Positions 34,742-42,989 of a DNA stretch of 64,000 nucleotides are shown in pieces (within the stretch, counting starts at the first letter, position 1; every line of letters begins with the position of its first letter). The notes beneath the pieces are model-generated. The model was not told where the DNA came from. It ran no database searches and saw nothing but the letters and a program-made list of their open reading frames with translations. The stretch spans positions 2,976,001 through 3,040,000 of the forward strand of contig OZ243944.1 of NCBI GenBank assembly GCA_965214295.1, read 5' to 3'. Origin of the DNA: JAJDUF01 sp965214295 (GTDB lineage: Bacteria > Chloroflexota > UBA11872 > UBA12225 > JAJDUF01). A program made the translations under genes and the position numbers.

Positions 34742-34850
34742 GAGCGCCGAGGCGCGCTCCACCGCGTCCGGCCGGTCACAACTATTATGGCAAAGCTGCA
34801 CACACCGTCGCGCTGCGGCCAGCGCTACCATCGGCTGTCAGTCGGCGGAG

Positions 34851-35636
34851 CTAGGCGGAGGCGCCGGTGTAGTGGCGCAGGCCGAAGCGCCAAAAGGCTG
34901 CCGATACGACGAGCAGCAGCGCCGCCACCCCCAACGCGGTCAGCAGCGTACCCAGCGACAGCCGACCGGCCAACGCCTCGGTCGGCACGGTCGTAGCGAA
35001 GGCAACCGGCACGATGAAGGTGAGGATGGCGCGCAGCCAGTTAGGATAGAGGCCAACGGGGAAACGACCCGCCTGGAACAGACTGGTGAAGATCACCATG
35101 ATGTTCTCGGTCCGAATCACCCAGAACGTCAGTGTCGCCAAGACTAAGCGCACGCTGTAGATGATGGTGGCTCCAGCGATCAGCGCGATGGGAAAGGCCA
35201 CCATTTGCGCCGGTTCGCCGAGCACACCGAGCCGCGTCGCTCCGGTGACCAGGAGGCCCATCCCGAGGAGCAGGTCGGTCGCTCGCCAGATGCGTACTTC
35301 GCGAAAGCTCACCAAGAACTGTGATGATGCCGGCTTCGTGAGGCGGTAGTCGAGCGTACCTTCGCGGACATCGGCCAGGAGCTGTTCGAGACTCGGTCCG
35401 ATGGTCATGCCTATCAGCCCGAACATGATGAAATACACGCCCAACAGTATGACCAGCTCTTCAGGACGCCAGCCGCCCAAGTGCTCCGTGTGACTGAAGA
35501 TGACCGCCAAGCCCCCAATCGCCGTGGCAAAGGAGATCAGGGTTTGGAAGAGCTGCACCCAGAAGTTGGTGCGATAGGCCAGCTCATTGAGCAAACTCAC
35601 CTTGAAGAAGACGTGCAAGAGCCGCAAATAGAGCAT
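34851..35636 (-). CDS. ABC-2 family permease (DUF990-like), second subunit
   Basis: A 261-residue integral membrane protein with six probable membrane helices and the segment GTLDYRLTKPASSQFLVSFRE, characteristic of ABC-2 permeases of the DUF990 type that act as heterodimers. It lies 9 bp downstream of its partner permease. Substrate unknown. Confidence 0.82.
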   Translation of the reverse strand: MLYLRLLHVFFKVSLLNELAYRTNFWVQLFQTLISFATAIGGLAVIFSHTEHLGGWRPEELVILLGVYFIMFGLIGMTIGPSLEQLLADVREGTLDYRLTKPASSQFLVSFREVRIWRATDLLLGMGLLVTGATRLGVLGEPAQMVAFPIALIAGATIIYSVRLVLATLTFWVIRTENIMVIFTSLFQAGRFPVGLYPNWLRAILTFIVPVAFATTVPTEALAGRLSLGTLLTALGVAALLLVVSAAFWRFGLRHYTGASA

Positions 35637-35645
35637 ATCATTTTC

Positions 35646-36623
35646 CTAGGCGCCAACGGCGCTATACCGCCGCACGCCAATAGCCCAGAGGACCCGGTGC
35701 AGGCCATAGGCCAAGCCGAGCCAGAGGCACTGAATGAGGAGGCCCTGCAGAATAGCGGCAGTTTCCAGTCGGCCGAGCAGGACTTCGATAGGGAACGCCA
35801 GCGTCCAGCGGAAGGGTAGCACCGCGGCGACGGTTTGCAGCCAGTCGGGCAGCAGCGCATTCGGGGCCACCATCCCGGCCAAGAACCAGAACACGAGGTG
35901 GTAGACCTCGTTGAAGGCAGTGACGCGCGTCGTCCAGAAGGCGGCGAGCGCCAGCGTGTACTCCAGCAGCCAGCGTATCCCAAAAGCCAAAATCAGAGCC
36001 GGCACGAACAGCACGACCTCTAACAGGCCGGGGTGCAGTGCCGGTCGGAAGTACCAGGCGAGCAAGGCTGCCACCGGCAGCGTCACGGTCGTTGACAGCA
36101 GCTTCCAGCCGACATTATCGGCTAGGTACATATGCATAGGAGTGAGCGGCTTGAGCAGCTTGGCCGAGAGACGCCCCTGCCGAATCTCGAATTCGTACTC
36201 GTAGATGATCCAAGTGAACGTCGCGTGGTTCACGACAAAGAGCACGATGTAGTACGCAGCGAAGTCCGCAGCAGCGTAGCCAGCCACGCTGCTGCCACCA
36301 GCGACCGTGGACCAGACCACTAGATAGATCAATGGCCCCATGATGTGCGCCAGTATCCAGATCAGCAATGCGATGCGGTATTGCAGCATCACTGCGATGC
36401 TAGCTCGGAAGATGGCGCGGTAGACCCTGGCCATCCCGGTCAGTCGCCAGCGGCGATCCAAGCCGGCGTGCGGCTGCGACCCGGCTGCGATCCCGCCGCC
36501 CGGTGATGATGCCTCGCCGCCGGCACCATCTTTCGTCGTCGTTTGCGCTGTATTGTGCTGTACCACCGGCGCACTCACGCTCCTACGAGTGGTCGGCGAG
36601 GCCACGCTGGAAGATTTGGTCAA
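35646..36623 (-). CDS. ABC-2 family permease, first subunit
   Basis: A membrane protein of up to 325 residues with six probable helices and the same family segment as its neighbour (EIRQGRLSAKLLKPLTPMHMYL). The first 60 residues are low-complexity and overlap the end of the ATPase gene by 41 bp. Translation may instead start at the ATG at 36434 (MARVYRAIFRA), where similarity to permeases begins. Confidence 0.8.
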   Translation of the reverse strand: MTKSSSVASPTTRRSVSAPVVQHNTAQTTTKDGAGGEASSPGGGIAAGSQPHAGLDRRWRLTGMARVYRAIFRASIAVMLQYRIALLIWILAHIMGPLIYLVVWSTVAGGSSVAGYAAADFAAYYIVLFVVNHATFTWIIYEYEFEIRQGRLSAKLLKPLTPMHMYLADNVGWKLLSTTVTLPVAALLAWYFRPALHPGLLEVVLFVPALILAFGIRWLLEYTLALAAFWTTRVTAFNEVYHLVFWFLAGMVAPNALLPDWLQTVAAVLPFRWTLAFPIEVLLGRLETAAILQGLLIQCLWLGLAYGLHRVLWAIGVRRYSAVGA

Positions 36624-37587
36624 TGACCGCCTCGATGGGTGGGTCCTCTACCGTGAGATCGGCGACGGCGTACTCGGAGAGCAGCCGTCCCGTAATCCGC
36701 GCGGCCTCCTGCTTGGGCACGCGCAAATGCACCCGGCCGTCATCGCCGTTCGAGGCTGGGGTGCGCTCGCCGTAGCGTGCCCAGTCCGGCTCGGCGGCAC
36801 CCGCCTCCAGCGCGATACCGAGAATCTTGAAGGGGGCCAGACGCTCCGCCAGACCGCGCAGATCGCCGTCGTACAGCAGTTGTCCCTCGTGGATCACGAC
36901 GACTCGTCGGCATAACGCCTCCACGTCGGCCATGTAGTGGCTAGTGAGTAACACCGTCGCACCGGTGCGCTCGTTGTAGTCGCGGATGAACTGACGTATG
37001 CGCGTCTGCATCGTCACGTCCAAGCCAAGCGTCGGCTCGTCCAGAAACAGCACGGCCGGCCGATGCACGAGCGCCGCCGCGATCTCACACTTCATCCGCT
37101 CGCCGAGCGAGAGCTGGCGCACCTGCTTGGTCAGCAACGGCGCGAGATCGAGCAGGTCGGTCAGCTCCCGCACGGTGACCCGGAACTGGTCCTCGGGAAT
37201 GCGATAGATCGCCTGGTTGACCAGCAGCGTATCCATCGCCGGCAGGTCCCAGTAGAGCTGGTTGCGATTACCCATCACCAAGGTCATCCGGCGGAGGTAG
37301 TCGCGGTCGCGCCGCCACGGCACGTAGCCCAGCACACGGGCGGTGCCGGCCGTCGGATGCAGGAGACCGGCCAGCATCTTGAGGGTGGTCGTCTTGCCAG
37401 CGCCGTTCGGTCCCAGAAAGCCGACCACCTCGCCGGGGGCGATCGCAAAGGACACGTCCTCCACGGCCCGCACCGTCTGCATCCGGCGGCGGAAGATGCT
37501 CCTGGCGGCCGCGAGTAGTCCGCCGGCTCGCTCACCGACGTGATAGTGCTTGGTCAGCCCATCCAGCGCGATGATGGCGTTCTTCAT
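36583..37587 (-). CDS. ABC transporter ATP-binding protein
   Basis: A 334-residue ATPase. It has Walker A GPNGAGKTTTL (about 59-69), signature LSLGERMKCEIAAALVHRP, Walker B VLFLDEPTLGLD and switch His in LLTSHYMADVEAL. The C-terminal 80 residues are the extra domain seen in exporters of the daunorubicin-resistance type. First gene of the three-gene exporter operon. Confidence 0.92.
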   Translation of the reverse strand: MKNAIIALDGLTKHYHVGERAGGLLAAARSIFRRRMQTVRAVEDVSFAIAPGEVVGFLGPNGAGKTTTLKMLAGLLHPTAGTARVLGYVPWRRDRDYLRRMTLVMGNRNQLYWDLPAMDTLLVNQAIYRIPEDQFRVTVRELTDLLDLAPLLTKQVRQLSLGERMKCEIAAALVHRPAVLFLDEPTLGLDVTMQTRIRQFIRDYNERTGATVLLTSHYMADVEALCRRVVVIHEGQLLYDGDLRGLAERLAPFKILGIALEAGAAEPDWARYGERTPASNGDDGRVHLRVPKQEAARITGRLLSEYAVADLTVEDPPIEAVIDQIFQRGLADHS

Positions 37588-37622
37588 CGGTCTATTAGGC
37601 TAGGGAATCAAGAGGTTGTTAG

Positions 37623-37748
37623 CTACGACAGGTAGCCGACCGGCGCCTGTTGTAGCTGCCGCTCGGCCAGGAACGCCATAACCTGTGGATGCGGCACGTT
37701 TTTCGTCAGCTCCGAGACCACGTTGGTATCCAGGAGATAGCCGCTCAC
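37623..37748 (-). pseudogene. Truncated PIN toxin (module copy 2)
   Basis: The GTG start overlaps the antitoxin stop exactly as in the copy at 6974. The first 30 residues (LLDTNVVSELTKNVPHPQ and on to FLAER) match that toxin almost residue for residue. The similarity then stops abruptly, and 11 unrelated codons lead to a TAG (37625-37623). Only one of the catalytic acidic residues remains, so no ribonuclease activity is expected. Confidence 0.85.
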
Positions 37749-38026
37749 TCTGTCTCTCCGGTAACGAATGGAATCTCCCGTCGGGACTCTCTACCACCGG
37801 GAATCTCAAGGTTCGTCCCACGTGGCATGTTCTCGACCAGCCACTGCCCCATGGGTTTGCGCGGCGGCGCTAGCGCCGGCTGCCGCTCGGCCACGATAAC
37901 GAAAGACTCTCCAGAGCCGATGCGTTGCGGCCCTTCCTCCGCGGCCAGTCGCAGGATTTCGGGCAGCCGTGCCTGGGCCTCGGCTACGGTCCAAGTGCGC
38001 TGCGGTTTGGTATGTTGGGCGGTCAT
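37745..38026 (-). CDS. Phd/YefM-type antitoxin (module copy 2)
   Basis: A 93-residue antitoxin nearly identical to that at 6693-6977 (TWTVAEAQARLPEILRLA, GQWLVENMPRG, EIPFVTGETE). GGAGG lies 4 nt before the ATG. The similarity extends a little upstream (an ATAGTGGA-TTG stretch is shared). With its toxin truncated it may survive as a solitary antitoxin able to neutralise the complete toxin at 6974-7393. Confidence 0.85.
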   Translation of the reverse strand: MTAQHTKPQRTWTVAEAQARLPEILRLAAEEGPQRIGSGESFVIVAERQPALAPPRKPMGQWLVENMPRGTNLEIPGGRESRREIPFVTGETE

Positions 38027-38200
38027 AGCTCCTCCAACTAAGGGGTAACAATCCACTATGGACCCGCTCACCGACCAGAGCCAATAGTGTCCTTCCTGCA
38101 CGTGCAATCTACCGTAGGGGCACCCCTTGTGGTTGCCGTCTCTCCGACCGAGACATGGGCGTGAGGCGCGGCAACATCGCTTACCCCTCGCCCATCCCGT

Positions 38201-38644
38201 TCAGGCGTTCGCCCCGTCCTCACCCTCAGCATGCTGCTCTTGGCGAAGACGGCGCGCCCACGGCGTCTCGGTGGTGCCGCCTAGCATCCCGCTCGGCAGG
38301 AAAAACCGGCTCGTCACCTGACCCCACGGCTCCGTCTTGGGCGCCTGGGCGATCTGCCAGCCGCGCTCGCCGATGGCCGCCGCAGCCGGTCCGACCGCGT
38401 CCACCTCGAACTCGACGGCAAACCCGAGCGGAATCCGCTCCACGGCGCTCTTGTCGCCAAAGGTCGCCTCCGCCGCCGCGGCGCGCGACCATAGCCCGAA
38501 GTGCAGCACGCCCGGCACTTTGACCACCGAATAGCCACCACCCGGCTGGTGGTCTACGGGCAGGCCCAAGACCTCGCGGTAGAACTGCGCGGCGGCGTCA
38601 ATGTCGTCCACGATCTCGGCAATCCCGGAAACGTGTCTAATCAC
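38201..38644 (-). CDS. VOC superfamily (glyoxalase/bleomycin-resistance-like) protein
   Basis: A 147-residue protein with one pair of beta-alpha-beta3 modules. It begins IRHVSGIAEIVDDIDAAAQF, followed by YREVLGLPV and later VEFEVDAVGPAAAAI and FFLPSGMLGG. Possible metal ligands (His4, Glu) are present but the catalytic set is not certain. The family includes glyoxalases, dioxygenases and antibiotic-binding proteins; no substrate is assigned. Confidence 0.82.
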   Translation of the reverse strand: MIRHVSGIAEIVDDIDAAAQFYREVLGLPVDHQPGGGYSVVKVPGVLHFGLWSRAAAAEATFGDKSAVERIPLGFAVEFEVDAVGPAAAAIGERGWQIAQAPKTEPWGQVTSRFFLPSGMLGGTTETPWARRLRQEQHAEGEDGANA

Positions 38645-38788
38645 CTATCTCTCCTCCTGAGCGGCTACCGCACACCCGGCGGCCGTCCCGTTCGTCACCT
38701 ACAGTATAGAACGCCTGACCTAATCGTGCAGTTGCACCACCGCATAGCCCGGTGGGCTATCCGCCGGAGCAGATGTCCTCCTCCCCGG

Positions 38789-39301
38789 TTACTTTCTCCC
38801 GTCGGTGCCTGACGACGGCGTGGGAACAGTAGTTGCTGGAGCCTCCCACGCGAACACGAGGCCGTGCTCGGGGTCTTCATGAGGGGGACCTGTGTAGATA
38901 AAGCCACACTTCTGCGCGATGCGCTATGAGGCTGGGTTGTCGGCGCTAGTGATAATCACCAAGCGGCGTAGCACGGTTGCCGCGACGACATGCCGCTGGA
39001 GCAGGGCGAGTGCTTTGGTGCCGATACCCTGACCTCGGTGCTGCGCTGCAAAGAGATGATAGGCGGCCAAGGCTACGCCAGCTGACGCGCTGATGTCATG
39101 GAGCAGGATGCTACCTACCGGCCGCGAGCCGAGGTGGATGGCAAAGTAATACACGTCAGTACCCCGTAGCGCCCGCTCCAGCCACCGGAGCGCCGTCACG
39201 GCAACGTCCGGCGCCCGGGGTATGCTACGGATGACGGAGACGTCTGGGGGGCCGATGCTCACATCACCGACCCGGTAGGAGTGGCCGGCGTGGAGGGTCA
39301 T
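38789..39301 (-). pseudogene. GNAT N-acetyltransferase interrupted by an in-frame TAG
   Basis: The frame encodes a GNAT fold with the acetyl-CoA loop QHRGQGIGTKAL and continues ADNPAS-TAG-RIAQKCGFIYTG. GNAT proteins normally read Asn-x-x-Ser/Ala-x-Arg-hydrophobic-x-x-Lys-x-Gly-Phe here, so the TAG (38926-38924) replaces a single residue, probably Gln, in an otherwise continuous frame ending at 38789. Read to the TAG the product has 125 residues and lacks the last strand. It is a downstream partner of the MFS gene (6 bp apart). Confidence 0.78.
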
Positions 39302-39307
39302 GGGGTA

Positions 39308-40612
39308 CTATCCCGCTTCCTCGCGCTCTGGCGCTCCGACTAATGGTCGGCGTGCCGAGACCGGCTCTGGCGCCCTAGTAAGGCGCCAAAACCAGACGGC
39401 AGCGATGCAGGTCAAGACGAGGCAGCCGGTCGCGAACAGGAACGGCGCTCGTGGCGTCAGCTCGATCAGCTCGCCGGCAGCGATCATGCCACTGAGCATC
39501 CCCATGCTCCAGAGCGTGTGCATCAGCGCCACGACCCGGCCGTCATCCACCCCGCGACCGAGTTGGCGCATCAGCGGCGGAACGGTCGTGGACAGTCCCC
39601 AAGCGAACATGGACCAGAGCGTGCCGGTCACGAAGAGGCCGACGGTCGCCGTGTAGAGCAGCCCCGCCAGTATCGAGCACAACAGGATCGCCACACACAG
39701 CGGGACGACCAGCACACGCGCCCCCACGCGGTCTACGGCGCGGCCGGTCGCCAGCTGCGCTGCCGTCGCGGCGATCAGACTGACCGTCCCGTACAGGCCC
39801 ACGGTCGCCTCGCTCTGCGTCAGGCGATAGACCAGCAAGGGGAACATCAGGCTCGCGGTACCCCAGGCAGTGGTCGGAAAGTAACGGATGGCGCCCAGCG
39901 CCAGCACGTCGGCGCGGCGCAGCAGGCGGCTATACCCGGCGATGTCCCACCGGCCCCACCCGCCTTGCGTGGGTGCCGGTTTGGGCTGCCCGACCGGCGC
40001 ACCGGGCAGCCACCGGAGCGCGGCGAGCGCCACGAGCAGCAGCAACGCCCCCGACGTAAAGCCGACGGCATGAAAGCCGGCGAACACCGCCGCGAGGCCG
40101 GCCGCATACGCCCCCAGCGCTTGACTGGCCGTCCGTCCCAGGAAGTATGCTGCGGTGGCGGTGCCCAGCCGTTGCGCCGGACTGACCGCCAACAGGTAGC
40201 TCTGACCGCCGGTGGAGACAAAGCCGGCGGATGTTCCCGCGACGACCGCCAGTGCCAGCAGTTGCCACGGCGCCTCGGCAACGAGCAGGAACGCACCGCT
40301 AATCGCCAGGATGAGACCGATCACGAGCGCCGCCCGGCGACCGACGCGGTCTGCAACCACCCCACCCACCAGGGCAAAAATGGCACTGCACGCCATCTTG
40401 ATCGCATTCACGGCCGCCGTGAGGCGGGGCGGCTGCCGGAGAAACCCATCCACGTAGGCCGCCAGCAGCGCCTGCGTTGGCGACGCGGCAACGCCAGCGG
40501 CAAAGACAAGACCGATGAAGACGACGGTGCGCCTCGTCCACAGCGGCGCCGCAGCCTCGGCGCCACCAGCAGCCGGCGCCGCCGCGCGACCGCCGCTCTG
40601 CCTACTCACCAC
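39308..40612 (-). CDS. Major facilitator superfamily transporter
   Basis: A protein of about 434 residues with twelve probable membrane helices. The loop 2-3 motif is seen as GGVVADRVGRRAALVIG and its second-half counterpart as GRAVDRVGARVLVVPL. This is an uptake or efflux carrier of unknown substrate, probably a drug or metabolite pump. The GTG at 40612 is the likely start. The frame stays open through a palindromic repeat to 40669, which is unlikely to be translated. Confidence 0.85.
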   Translation of the reverse strand: MVSRQSGGRAAAPAAGGAEAAAPLWTRRTVVFIGLVFAAGVAASPTQALLAAYVDGFLRQPPRLTAAVNAIKMACSAIFALVGGVVADRVGRRAALVIGLILAISGAFLLVAEAPWQLLALAVVAGTSAGFVSTGGQSYLLAVSPAQRLGTATAAYFLGRTASQALGAYAAGLAAVFAGFHAVGFTSGALLLLVALAALRWLPGAPVGQPKPAPTQGGWGRWDIAGYSRLLRRADVLALGAIRYFPTTAWGTASLMFPLLVYRLTQSEATVGLYGTVSLIAATAAQLATGRAVDRVGARVLVVPLCVAILLCSILAGLLYTATVGLFVTGTLWSMFAWGLSTTVPPLMRQLGRGVDDGRVVALMHTLWSMGMLSGMIAAGELIELTPRAPFLFATGCLVLTCIAAVWFWRLTRAPEPVSARRPLVGAPEREEAG

Positions 40613-40658
40613 ACCCTTGCCCGTCGGGTGACAAGGGTAGGTACGGGCCAAGCCGTAG

Positions 40659-40678
40659 GGGCGCAACATGTTGCGCCC
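40659..40678. repeat. Perfect 20-bp palindrome (GGGCGCAACA half)
   Basis: GGGCGCAACA followed by its exact reverse complement. The identical palindrome occurs at 42353-42372, and a decayed relative at about 63914. Each is followed by CGTCCCCC and a second short hairpin. Confidence 0.9.
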
Positions 40679-40717
40679 GTCCCCCTATAGCGCGGGGAGA
40701 CCATAGGGCTGACAGGG

Positions 40718-40745
40718 GTAGGGGCACGGCATGCCGTGCCCCTAC
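40718..40745. repeat. Perfect 28-bp palindrome
   Basis: The half-site GTAGGGGCACGGCA is followed at once by its exact reverse complement, giving a 28-bp perfect inverted repeat with no spacer. It is 40 bp from the GGGCGCAACA palindrome and has the same GTAGGGGC start. Confidence 0.92.
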
Positions 40746-41114
40746 GAGCACCCATTGCGCCGATTTTTCCGGTTTCCCTACCCTTGTGAGAGACCGTAGG
40801 GGGGGCCTGTCCATCCTGCTCATCCCCCCATCCCGTCAATCTTGATTCTGACCATCCCCCGTCTACCGCCACGCTACCCGCCCGACGAAATGCCGTGCTA
40901 TGATAGCATCCCCCTGACAGCCAGCCTCTCGGTGGGACCGGCAGGGTCTTTCCATATGTCACCATGTCACCCTTGTCACCTTTGTCACCCTGAGCAGAAC
41001 GAAGGGTCTCTCCCACGTGGCGAGATTCTTCCCTCCACATCAGAATGGCAGGTTTGGCGGCAACTTTGGAAAGGCCCTCTGGGACCGTGAGACAACGTTG
41101 AAACGCACCGAGGT

Positions 41115-42326
41115 ATGAGCGTGATACTACTGCGCGGTCGTGATGTCGTCACCGAGGAAGCGGTCGAAGTCCAGGTTGCCGACACCAAAATCCAGGCCGT
41201 TCGTCCGCTGACTACCCAGGAGCAAGGCATGGCCGGCCAGACGGACCAGCCGGCCATCGGGGACGGCGAATGCTGGGTAGCGCCCGGTCTCTTCGATATG
41301 CAGGTCAACGGGTTTGGGGGGTACCACCTCTCTGCCGGGGCTGTGACCCCGGCGACCGTGCGGGACATGATCGAGGCGCTCTGGGCAGTCGGTGTGACGC
41401 GCTGCTGCCCCACCGTCGTGACCGGTTCGTTCGGCGACCTGCGCCGCTCCCTCGCCGCAATTGCTGACGCCTGCGACGAGGACGCCGACGTGGCCGCCTC
41501 CGTCGCCACGATCCACATTGAGGGCCCCTACATCTCTCCCGAGGAGGGTCCACGCGGGGCACACAATCACGCCTGGACCCGCCCCCCGGACTGGGACGAG
41601 TTCCTCCACCTCCAAGCGGCGGCGCGCGGCAAGATCGGTCTCGTGACGCTGGCCCCGGAATGGCCCGGTACACCCAGCTTTATCGAGCGGTTGGTCGGCG
41701 CCGGGGTCACAGTCTCGCTCGGCCACCACGCAGCGACCGCCGCGGACATTGACGCCGCCATCGCGGCCGGGGCCACCTTGTGTACCCATCTCGGCAACGG
41801 CGCCCATGCCCAGCTCCCCCGGCATCCCAACTACATCTGGGAGCAGCTGGCCCGCGACGAGCTGACCGCTGGGATCATCCCCGACGGTCATCACCTCCCG
41901 CCAGCAGTGCTCAAGTGCTTCCTGCGGATCAAGGGCACCGAGCGGCTTATCCTGGTCAGCGACGCCTCCCACCTGGCCGGTTTGGCGCCAGGCGTGTACC
42001 CGCATTGGGGGGGCAATCAGCAGGTGGAGCTAACCCCTGAGGGGCGCTTGCAACTGGTCGGGACCCCCTACCTGGCCGGCGCGGCCCTGCCGCTCGTGGC
42101 TGGCCTCGCAAACATGGTCCGCGACACCGACGCCTCCCTGAGCCAGGCCGTCCATATGGCTACCGCCACACCGGCCCATGCGCTCGGCCTCGCCGCCCCC
42201 GCCCCCTCGCCGACCGTCGGGGAAGTAGCGGACTTGGTAGTGCTCCGCTGGGACCCTCCGGCCGGCACCATGACCGTCGAAGCAACGGTGGCAGCCGGCA
42301 AGCTGGTCTACCAGCGGGCGGCGTAG
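41115..42326 (+). CDS. nagA: N-acetylglucosamine-6-phosphate deacetylase-like amidohydrolase
   Basis: A 403-residue TIM-barrel amidohydrolase. It shows GLFDMQVNGFGGYHL, the metal ligand Glu in IHIEGPYISPEEGPRGAHN, His in SLGHHAATAADID, His in THLGNGAHAQLPRHPN, and the catalytic Asp in LVSDASHLAG. This is the NagA pattern: removal of acetate from GlcNAc-6-phosphate in amino-sugar and peptidoglycan recycling. The GNGAHAQ segment differs from the classical HLFNAM, so the substrate may differ. No nagB is nearby. Confidence 0.82.
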   Translation: MSVILLRGRDVVTEEAVEVQVADTKIQAVRPLTTQEQGMAGQTDQPAIGDGECWVAPGLFDMQVNGFGGYHLSAGAVTPATVRDMIEALWAVGVTRCCPTVVTGSFGDLRRSLAAIADACDEDADVAASVATIHIEGPYISPEEGPRGAHNHAWTRPPDWDEFLHLQAAARGKIGLVTLAPEWPGTPSFIERLVGAGVTVSLGHHAATAADIDAAIAAGATLCTHLGNGAHAQLPRHPNYIWEQLARDELTAGIIPDGHHLPPAVLKCFLRIKGTERLILVSDASHLAGLAPGVYPHWGGNQQVELTPEGRLQLVGTPYLAGAALPLVAGLANMVRDTDASLSQAVHMATATPAHALGLAAPAPSPTVGEVADLVVLRWDPPAGTMTVEATVAAGKLVYQRAA

Positions 42327-42352
42327 CCCCAGCCCCAAAGCATGGGCCGTAG

Positions 42353-42372
42353 GGGCGCAACATGTTGCGCCC
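42353..42372. repeat. Perfect 20-bp palindrome, second copy
   Basis: Identical to 40659-40678. It is followed by CGTCCCCCC and a CCCC/GGGG hairpin around a TTGTGC-type loop. Confidence 0.9.
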
Positions 42373-42470
42373 GTCCCCCCGTTGTGCGGGGGGACCAAAA
42401 TAAACTCATTTTGCCCGTTTTCCGGTCTACCGAACCTTATCAGCGGCCCCAGGGAGAGGGAACATGGCCC

Positions 42471-42947
42471 ATGGTAATCCAGGCAATCCTCTTCGATCTC
42501 GACGAGACGCTAGTGGTGGAGACAGCCTCCGTCGCAGCTGCATTCCTGGTCACCTCTGAGCTTGCCCATCTCCGCTACGGCATCGAGCCGCAGTCGCTCG
42601 TCCAGGCGGTGCGCCGTCATGCCGGCGAGCTATGGCGGGCCGCCCCCACGATCACCTATTGCCGCGCTATCGGCATCAGCTCGTGGGAAGGGCTGGCGGC
42701 CAACCTTGACGGTCCCGACCCGCAGTTGGCAGCACTCGCCGCGCTGGATGTCACTCCTTCCGCTGCCGCGATGGTCGGCGACAGTATTGAGCGCGACATT
42801 GCGGGCGCGCAGGCGGCCGGCCTCCACGCCATCTGGCTCAATCGGCCGGGAAAGAGCTACCATCCTGGCGAGCACGAGCCGCCAGCGCAGCAGCTTACCG
42901 GCCTGAGCCGGTTGCCGGCAGCACTGGCGGCGCTGCAAGGGCGCTGA
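42471..42947 (+). CDS. HAD-like hydrolase with internal deletion
   Basis: A 158-residue HAD protein. Motif I FDLDETLV and the motif IV region MVGDSIERDIAGAQAAG with AIWLNRPG are present. The middle is missing: QLAALAALDVTPSAAAMVG runs directly from the cap helix to motif IV, omitting roughly 70 residues that normally hold motif II (Ser/Thr) and motif III (Lys). The frame is intact, so this is an in-frame deletion and the enzyme is probably inactive. The ATG at 42471 follows AGGGAGAGGG. Confidence 0.72.
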   Translation: MVIQAILFDLDETLVVETASVAAAFLVTSELAHLRYGIEPQSLVQAVRRHAGELWRAAPTITYCRAIGISSWEGLAANLDGPDPQLAALAALDVTPSAAAMVGDSIERDIAGAQAAGLHAIWLNRPGKSYHPGEHEPPAQQLTGLSRLPAALAALQGR

Positions 42948-42989
42948 CCGCAACTACTACAAGTTCAGCACGAAAGGAGCACATCACCT

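Larger units (their letters stand above)
40613..41114. other. Repeat-dense intergenic region
   Basis: No gene. It contains two perfect palindromes (40659-40678 and 40718-40745), four TGTCACC copies at 8-9 bp spacing (40957-40989) and an ACCCTGAGCAGAACGAAGGGT-type hairpin (about 40987-41007). A 13-bp palindrome TGCTATGATAGCA (40896-40908) includes a possible extended -10 element for the downstream nagA-like gene. Confidence 0.65.

Noticed and set aside
38924..38926. TAG in the acetyltransferase read as pyrrolysine
   Set aside because: The position is normally Gln or similar, one point mutation from CAG. No Pyl context or methylamine gene is nearby.
40613..40669. N-terminal extension of the MFS transporter
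   Set aside because: It would translate a perfect palindromic repeat and lacks a ribosome site. The membrane protein starts sensibly at the GTG at 40612.
39518..40690. Long open frame (about 390 codons) antisense to the MFS transporter
   Set aside because: Its translation is Arg/Gln/His-rich with no recognisable domain. The opposite strand has clear membrane helices and MFS motifs, and GC-rich genes commonly leave an open antisense frame.
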